DNA of 64,000 nucleotides from Pseudomonas cuatrocienegasensis (GTDB taxonomy: Bacteria; Pseudomonadota; Gammaproteobacteria; Pseudomonadales; Pseudomonadaceae). The notes under the pieces are model-generated. The model was not told where the DNA came from. It did not search any database and saw nothing but the letters and a program-made list of their open reading frames with translations. The position numbers were made by a program, and so were the translations under genes. Every line of letters begins with the position of its first letter. Positions within the stretch are counted from its first letter, which is position 1. Shown piece after piece: positions 60,673 through 64,000 of the stretch. Location of the stretch: NCBI RefSeq assembly GCF_900110925.1, contig NZ_FOFP01000006.1, positions 112,021-176,020 of the forward strand, in the 5' to 3' direction.

Positions 60673-61239
60673 TCAACGCCGTACCGGGCGTTTCTGCAAT
60701 TTGCGCTGCAGGGTGCGCCGGTGCATGCCCAGGGCGCGCGCTGTGGCGGAGATATTGCCTTCGTGCTCGCTGAGCACGCGTTGGATATGCTCCCACTGCA
60801 GGCGGTCCACCGACATGGGGTTTTCCGGCACCAGGGTGTCGAGGTCGGCATGCTGGGTCAGCAGAGCGGCCAGCACGTCGTCAGCATCTGCCGGCTTGCA
60901 CAGGTAGTTGCAGGCGCCACGCTTGATCGCCTCCACAGCGGTGGCGATGCTCGAATAGCCGGTGAGGATAACCACGCGCATCTCGGCATCCAGCTCGAGC
61001 AGCTTGGGCAGCAGCACCAGGCCCGAGTCGCCCTCCATCTTCAGGTCGAGCACGGCGTATTCCGGCAGGTCGGCCTCGGCCATGGCCAAGCCTTCCTCGG
61101 CAGAGCCGGCAATGGATACGCGTAAACCACGTCGACTCATGGCACGCGCCATGACCCGGGTAAACGTAGGATCGTCGTCGACCAGCAGCAGGTGCGGCTG
61201 CTCTTCGCCGTCGAATAGGGATTCGGTCTCGTCAGTCAT
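60673..61239 (-). CDS. roxR: Redox response regulator RoxR (RegA/PrrA family)
   Basis: 188 residues from ATG 61239 with AGGA seven bases upstream. Receiver: D20-DD at the acidic pocket, phosphoacceptor D65 (AVLDLKMEG) and K115 (LCKPA). C-terminal Fis-type helix-turn-helix (residues 149-182, GNISATARALGMHRRTLQRKLQK). With RoxS it controls terminal oxidases such as cyanide-insensitive oxidase in P. aeruginosa. Two bases separate it from roxS. Confidence 0.96.
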   Translation of the reverse strand: MTDETESLFDGEEQPHLLLVDDDPTFTRVMARAMSRRGLRVSIAGSAEEGLAMAEADLPEYAVLDLKMEGDSGLVLLPKLLELDAEMRVVILTGYSSIATAVEAIKRGACNYLCKPADADDVLAALLTQHADLDTLVPENPMSVDRLQWEHIQRVLSEHEGNISATARALGMHRRTLQRKLQKRPVRR

Positions 61240-61241
61240 GA

Positions 61242-62495
61242 TCAGGTCCTGCTGTAGGCACGCGGCAATTTCAGTTCGGTGAGCGTACCGCCTTCCTCGT
61301 GGTTGTACAGTTTTACCGTACCCCCGGCGCGGGTCACGCTGGCCTGGCTGAGAAAAAGCCCCAGGCCGAAGCCCTTGCCCTTGGTGGTGAAGAAAGGTCG
61401 GCCCAGCTGCTCGGCAATCGCCAGCGGCACCCCGGCGCCGAAGTCGCGAATACTCAGGCGCAGCCACTGGTGATCCCAGTCCAGGCGGATGTCGAGCTTG
61501 TCCGGGCAAGCATCGGCGGCATTATTCAATAGATTGAGCAGCGCCTGGGTAAGGTCGGCGGGCGGCATCATGCGCGGTGGCGCACCACGCCCCAGGCACT
61601 GGTAGCGGTAGCTGGCCTCGGGGCGCATCAGGTGCCAGCGGTTGAGGGTGGTCTCCAGCCATTCGACCGAGGATTGCTCGACCACCGCCTGGCGGCGGTC
61701 GGCTTCGGCGGCGCGCACCAGTTGCTGCAGGGTTTCCTTGCACAGCTTGACCTGCTCCTGCAGCACCGCCAGATCTTCTTGCAACAAGGGATCCTGGTGC
61801 TCGCGACGCAGCTCCTTGATCAGCACGCTCATGGTTGCCAACGGCGTACCCAGCTCATGGGCCGCGCCCGCCGCCTGGGTCGCCACGGCGAGCAACTGCT
61901 GGTCACGCAGGCCCTCCTCGCGGCGCTCGGCGCGCAACTCATCCTGGTCGCGCAGCTCCTCGGCCATTTTCGCCACAAAAAAAGTGATCAACGCCGCCGC
62001 CAGGGCAAAGCTCAGCCACATGCCGTAAATCAGCAGGCTTTCGCGCGGCCCAGGTGGCAACTCCAGCGGGTGCGACCACACCAGCAACAGCGTATAGCCG
62101 GCCAGCGCCAGACCCGACAGGGTGATGGTGAACAGCCACGGCAGGGTCGCCGCGGCGATGGTCAGCGGCACCAGGTAGTAGGACACGAAAGGATTGGCCG
62201 AGCCACCGGCGTAATACAGCAACACGCTGTGGATGATCAGGTCGAAGCCCAGTTGCACTGCGTATTCCTGCTCGGTCACCGGCCAAGGGCCGCGCAGGCG
62301 CAAGGCGGTGCCCAGGCACAGCACCAGCGACACGGCCAGGGTCAGGCTGAGCTCGGTCCAGGGCAGCGGCAGCAAGCCGGACTTGTAGGCCAGACCGACC
62401 GAGCCGGCCTGGGCCGCGAGCACCAGGATACGGATCAGGGTCAGGCGCCAGAGGTTCTGGCGACTGGCCGATAGCAGTTGGACGGGTGCGAGCAT
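61242..62495 (-). CDS. roxS: Redox sensor histidine kinase RoxS (RegB/PrrB family)
   Basis: 417 residues from ATG 62495 (GAGGA six bases upstream; two TTG codons before it are unlikely). About six membrane helices (to residue 175) carry GGSANPF (residues 97-103), the RegB quinone-binding heptad. H213 is the phosphorylation site (AHELGTPLATMS), and C252 (VKLCKETL) is at the place of the RegB redox-switch cysteine. ATP-binding motifs LLNNAADAC, GAGVP and GFGLGLFLSQ follow. Confidence 0.95.
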   Translation of the reverse strand: MLAPVQLLSASRQNLWRLTLIRILVLAAQAGSVGLAYKSGLLPLPWTELSLTLAVSLVLCLGTALRLRGPWPVTEQEYAVQLGFDLIIHSVLLYYAGGSANPFVSYYLVPLTIAAATLPWLFTITLSGLALAGYTLLLVWSHPLELPPGPRESLLIYGMWLSFALAAALITFFVAKMAEELRDQDELRAERREEGLRDQQLLAVATQAAGAAHELGTPLATMSVLIKELRREHQDPLLQEDLAVLQEQVKLCKETLQQLVRAAEADRRQAVVEQSSVEWLETTLNRWHLMRPEASYRYQCLGRGAPPRMMPPADLTQALLNLLNNAADACPDKLDIRLDWDHQWLRLSIRDFGAGVPLAIAEQLGRPFFTTKGKGFGLGLFLSQASVTRAGGTVKLYNHEEGGTLTELKLPRAYSRT

Positions 62496-62604
62496 CAACA
62501 ATCCTCTACGCTCTATCTGAGCCTGGCGAGTATAACCAAGCGTACCGATGCGCTACTGCGGCAACACGCCGCAGCGATTACAAGCTGACGCTAGGGTCTG
62601 CTTT

Positions 62605-62640
62605 CGTTTCGTCGCGAACCGCCTTGCTGCGAACGAAACG
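62605..62640. repeat. Inverted repeat between roxS and the SIMPL gene
   Basis: CGTTTCGT (62605-62612) and ACGAAACG (62633-62640) with a 20-base spacer; both are followed inward by CGC-containing sequence. It lies in the 300-base divergent gap and may be a regulatory site or a weak palindrome. No T run follows. Confidence 0.45.
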
Positions 62641-62795
62641 GCAACAGGCCCTCAGAGAAGGATCGCCTCTGAAAATCGGCGGTCAGATAGTGGCAGATAT
62701 TTTTTCAACACGGATTAACCCGAATCGGTCATCCGCCTCGTCTACCCTTGTGAACGCGGCCAATGGGCCGCATACGTCACGGATAAGGAATCACC

Positions 62796-63503
62796 ATGCA
62801 GCCACTGTCCCGCCTTGCCACCGCCCTGGCCTTGAGCACTGCCGGTCTGTTCAGCATCGCCGCTCAGGCCGATGAGCCGCGCTACAACCAGATATCCATG
62901 AGCACTCAGGTCAGCCATGAAGTGGCCCATGATCTGATGCAGGTCACCCTGTACACCGAAGCCCAGCAAAAGGATCCGGCCACTCTCGCCGCGGAGATCA
63001 CCCGTACCCTCAATGCCGGGCTGACCCAGGCCCGCGGTGTGAAAGGCGTGAGTGTGTCCCAAGGCAGCCGCAACAGCTATCCGGTGTACAGCGAGAAAGG
63101 TGAGGAAATCATCGCCTGGCGTGAGCGTGCCGAGATCCGCCTGGAAAGCGCCGATTTCGCAGCCCTCTCAAAGCTTACTGGCGACATGTTGAAAACCCTG
63201 AAGATGGGCGGCATGAGCTTCAGCATCGCCGACGCCACACGCAAGAAAGAAGAGGACACGCTGATCAAGGACGCCGTCGCAGCCTTCAAGGAGCGCGCGC
63301 AACTGACCACCGATGCGCTGGGTGGCAAGAGCTACAAGCTGGTCAGCCTCGGTCTCAACAGCGGCGGTTTCGTCCGCCCGCCAATGCGTATGGAAGCCAT
63401 GAAGGGCGCTTCGTTTTCCAGCGATAGCGTGACCCCGGAAGTCGAGGCGGGTACCAGCCAGGTAACACTGACCGCTGATGGTGTTATCGAAGTACAGATG
63501 TAA
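62796..63503 (+). CDS. SIMPL-domain (DUF541) periplasmic protein
   Basis: 235 residues, signal peptide MQPLSRLATALALSTAGLFSIAAQA (cleavage near 25). The SIMPL domain spans about residues 30-230 (QISMSTQVSHEVAHDLMQVTLYTEAQQKDP... FVRPPMRMEAMKGASFSSDSVTPEVEAGTSQVTLTADGVIEVQ). Family members are periplasmic oligomers, with YggE linked to oxidative stress. Position next to roxSR and the dppA-like gene matches P. aeruginosa. AAGGA lies six bases upstream. Confidence 0.93.
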   Translation: MQPLSRLATALALSTAGLFSIAAQADEPRYNQISMSTQVSHEVAHDLMQVTLYTEAQQKDPATLAAEITRTLNAGLTQARGVKGVSVSQGSRNSYPVYSEKGEEIIAWRERAEIRLESADFAALSKLTGDMLKTLKMGGMSFSIADATRKKEEDTLIKDAVAAFKERAQLTTDALGGKSYKLVSLGLNSGGFVRPPMRMEAMKGASFSSDSVTPEVEAGTSQVTLTADGVIEVQM

Positions 63504-63534
63504 TTGAGGTAATCCCCGCGCTGAGCACACTTAG

Positions 63535-63568
63535 CCATGAGGTTGCGAACACTGTCGCAACCTCATGG
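63535..63568. other. Perfect 14-bp hairpin downstream of the SIMPL gene
   Basis: CCATGAGGTTGCGA (63535-63548) and TCGCAACCTCATGG (63555-63568) with a 6-base loop. No U tail, so it is not a standard terminator; it lies 143 bases before the dppA-like gene and may be an attenuator, protein site or RNA stabiliser. Confidence 0.6.
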
Positions 63569-63710
63569 CAACACCCCGCCTGGTTTTCGGCACACCCCGT
63601 GCATAGCTTCCAACAAGGTCTAGGGTTAAGGCCCGGCTCGTCACGATCTGACACGCCACGCTTTCCTGCAGCAGACCCCTCACGGAAAACACAATAAACA
63701 TGAGGTAGCC

Positions 63711-64000
63711 ATGCACAAGAACGCCTTTATCCAGGCTTTTGTTGCCGCCGGCTTGATCGCCAGCGCCCCCTTCGCCCAGGCCGCCAGTACGCTGGTGTAC
63801 TGCTCCGAAGGCAGTCCAGCGGGCTTCGACCCCGGGCTCTATACCACCGGCACCGATTTCGATGCAGGCGCAGAAACCGTTTTCAATCGCCTGTCGCAGT
63901 TCGAGCGCGGTGGCACTGCCGTCACGCCTGGTTTGGCGGAAAAGTGGGACATCAGCGATGACGGTCTCACCTACACCTTCCACCTGCGCCAAGGCGTGAA
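63711..64000 (+). CDS. Peptide ABC transporter substrate-binding protein (DppA-like), N-terminal part
   Basis: The frame is open from ATG 63711 (GAGG six bases upstream) to the window end, 96 residues seen. Signal MHKNAFIQAFVAAGLIASAPFAQA, then STLVYCSEGSPAGFDPGLYTTGTDFDAGAETVFNRLSQFERGGTAVTPGLAEKWDISDDGLTYTFHLRQGV, the start of the SBP family 5 fold. Position after the SIMPL gene matches dppA1 in P. aeruginosa; whether it carries dipeptides cannot be judged from this part. Confidence 0.88.
   Translation, partial: MHKNAFIQAFVAAGLIASAPFAQAASTLVYCSEGSPAGFDPGLYTTGTDFDAGAETVFNRLSQFERGGTAVTPGLAEKWDISDDGLTYTFHLRQGV

Noticed and set aside
62486..62875. 129-codon frame across the roxS-SIMPL gap
   Set aside because: It crosses the likely promoters and ends inside the SIMPL gene in another frame; no ribosome site.

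Overview
The window is a contiguous stretch of chromosome from a Pseudomonas species. The evidence is the gene order (lpoA-yraN-gmhA, petABC, rpsI/rplM, cysDNC, algW, his-murA, mla, kds-lpt-rpoN-ptsN, fagA-fumC-orfX-sodM, tldD, yhdP-rng-maf-mre, gatCAB, roxSR), the close similarity of the proteins to their P. aeruginosa counterparts as I remember them, the high GC content and Pseudomonas-type REP palindromes. I cannot name the species. Nearly everything is core genome. I see no tRNA, rRNA, CRISPR array, insertion sequence, prophage or recognisable defence system.

Layout. 1-2400: lpoA (5' truncated), yraN, gmhA and a BON-domain lipoprotein (envelope, plus strand). 2430-6180: sspB, sspA and the cytochrome bc1 operon petABC (minus). 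6430-7270: rpsI and rplM with a clear sigma70 promoter. 7500-14300: aldo/keto reductase, acyl-CoA dehydrogenase, GlxA-type regulator, zapE, trpS with an extra C-terminal domain, and a small hydrolase. 14400-20150: zapG/yhcB, sulfate activation genes cysD-cysNC, a Nif3-like protein, and the regulatory protease algW. 20360-25100: ibaG, murA, hisG, hisD, hisC (minus). 25200-28230: mlaFEDCB. 28500-35610: kdsD, kdsC, lptC, lptA, lptB, rpoN, hpf, ptsN, rapZ, ptsO, which couples LPS precursor synthesis and export to sigma54 and the nitrogen-PTS. 35630-39410: a probably Fur-controlled operon fagA-fumC-orfX-sodM-ZIP transporter behind a strong Fur-box candidate. 39780-44530: pmbA, darP/yjgA, a small membrane protein, tldD and a nitrilase-family hydrolase. 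44550-54560: yhdP, rng, maf, an inserted exported coiled-coil protein, mreD, mreC, mreB. 54800-60540: gatCAB, an RlpA-like lipoprotein, a Ca/Na antiporter and an AEC transporter. 60670-64000: roxR, roxS, a SIMPL-domain protein and the start of a peptide-binding protein gene.

How it fits together. The main theme is envelope construction: PBP activation (LpoA), heptose and Kdo supply (GmhA, KdsD, KdsC), LPS transport (LptC/A/B), phospholipid transport (Mla, YhdP), peptidoglycan synthesis (MurA, MreBCD) and envelope stress (AlgW). A second theme is respiration and redox or iron status: petABC, RoxSR, and the iron-sparing FumC/Mn-SOD operon.

The points most worth checking are a probable AUC start codon in mreC, an accessory coiled-coil/PEGA-like exported protein inserted between maf and mreD, a 67-residue membrane protein coupled to tldD, a DUF1508-like domain on TrpS, a perfect 15-bp palindrome in the acyl-CoA dehydrogenase/GlxA intergenic region, and composite REP elements sharing a 25-bp block. 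I found no convincing undescribed multigene system.
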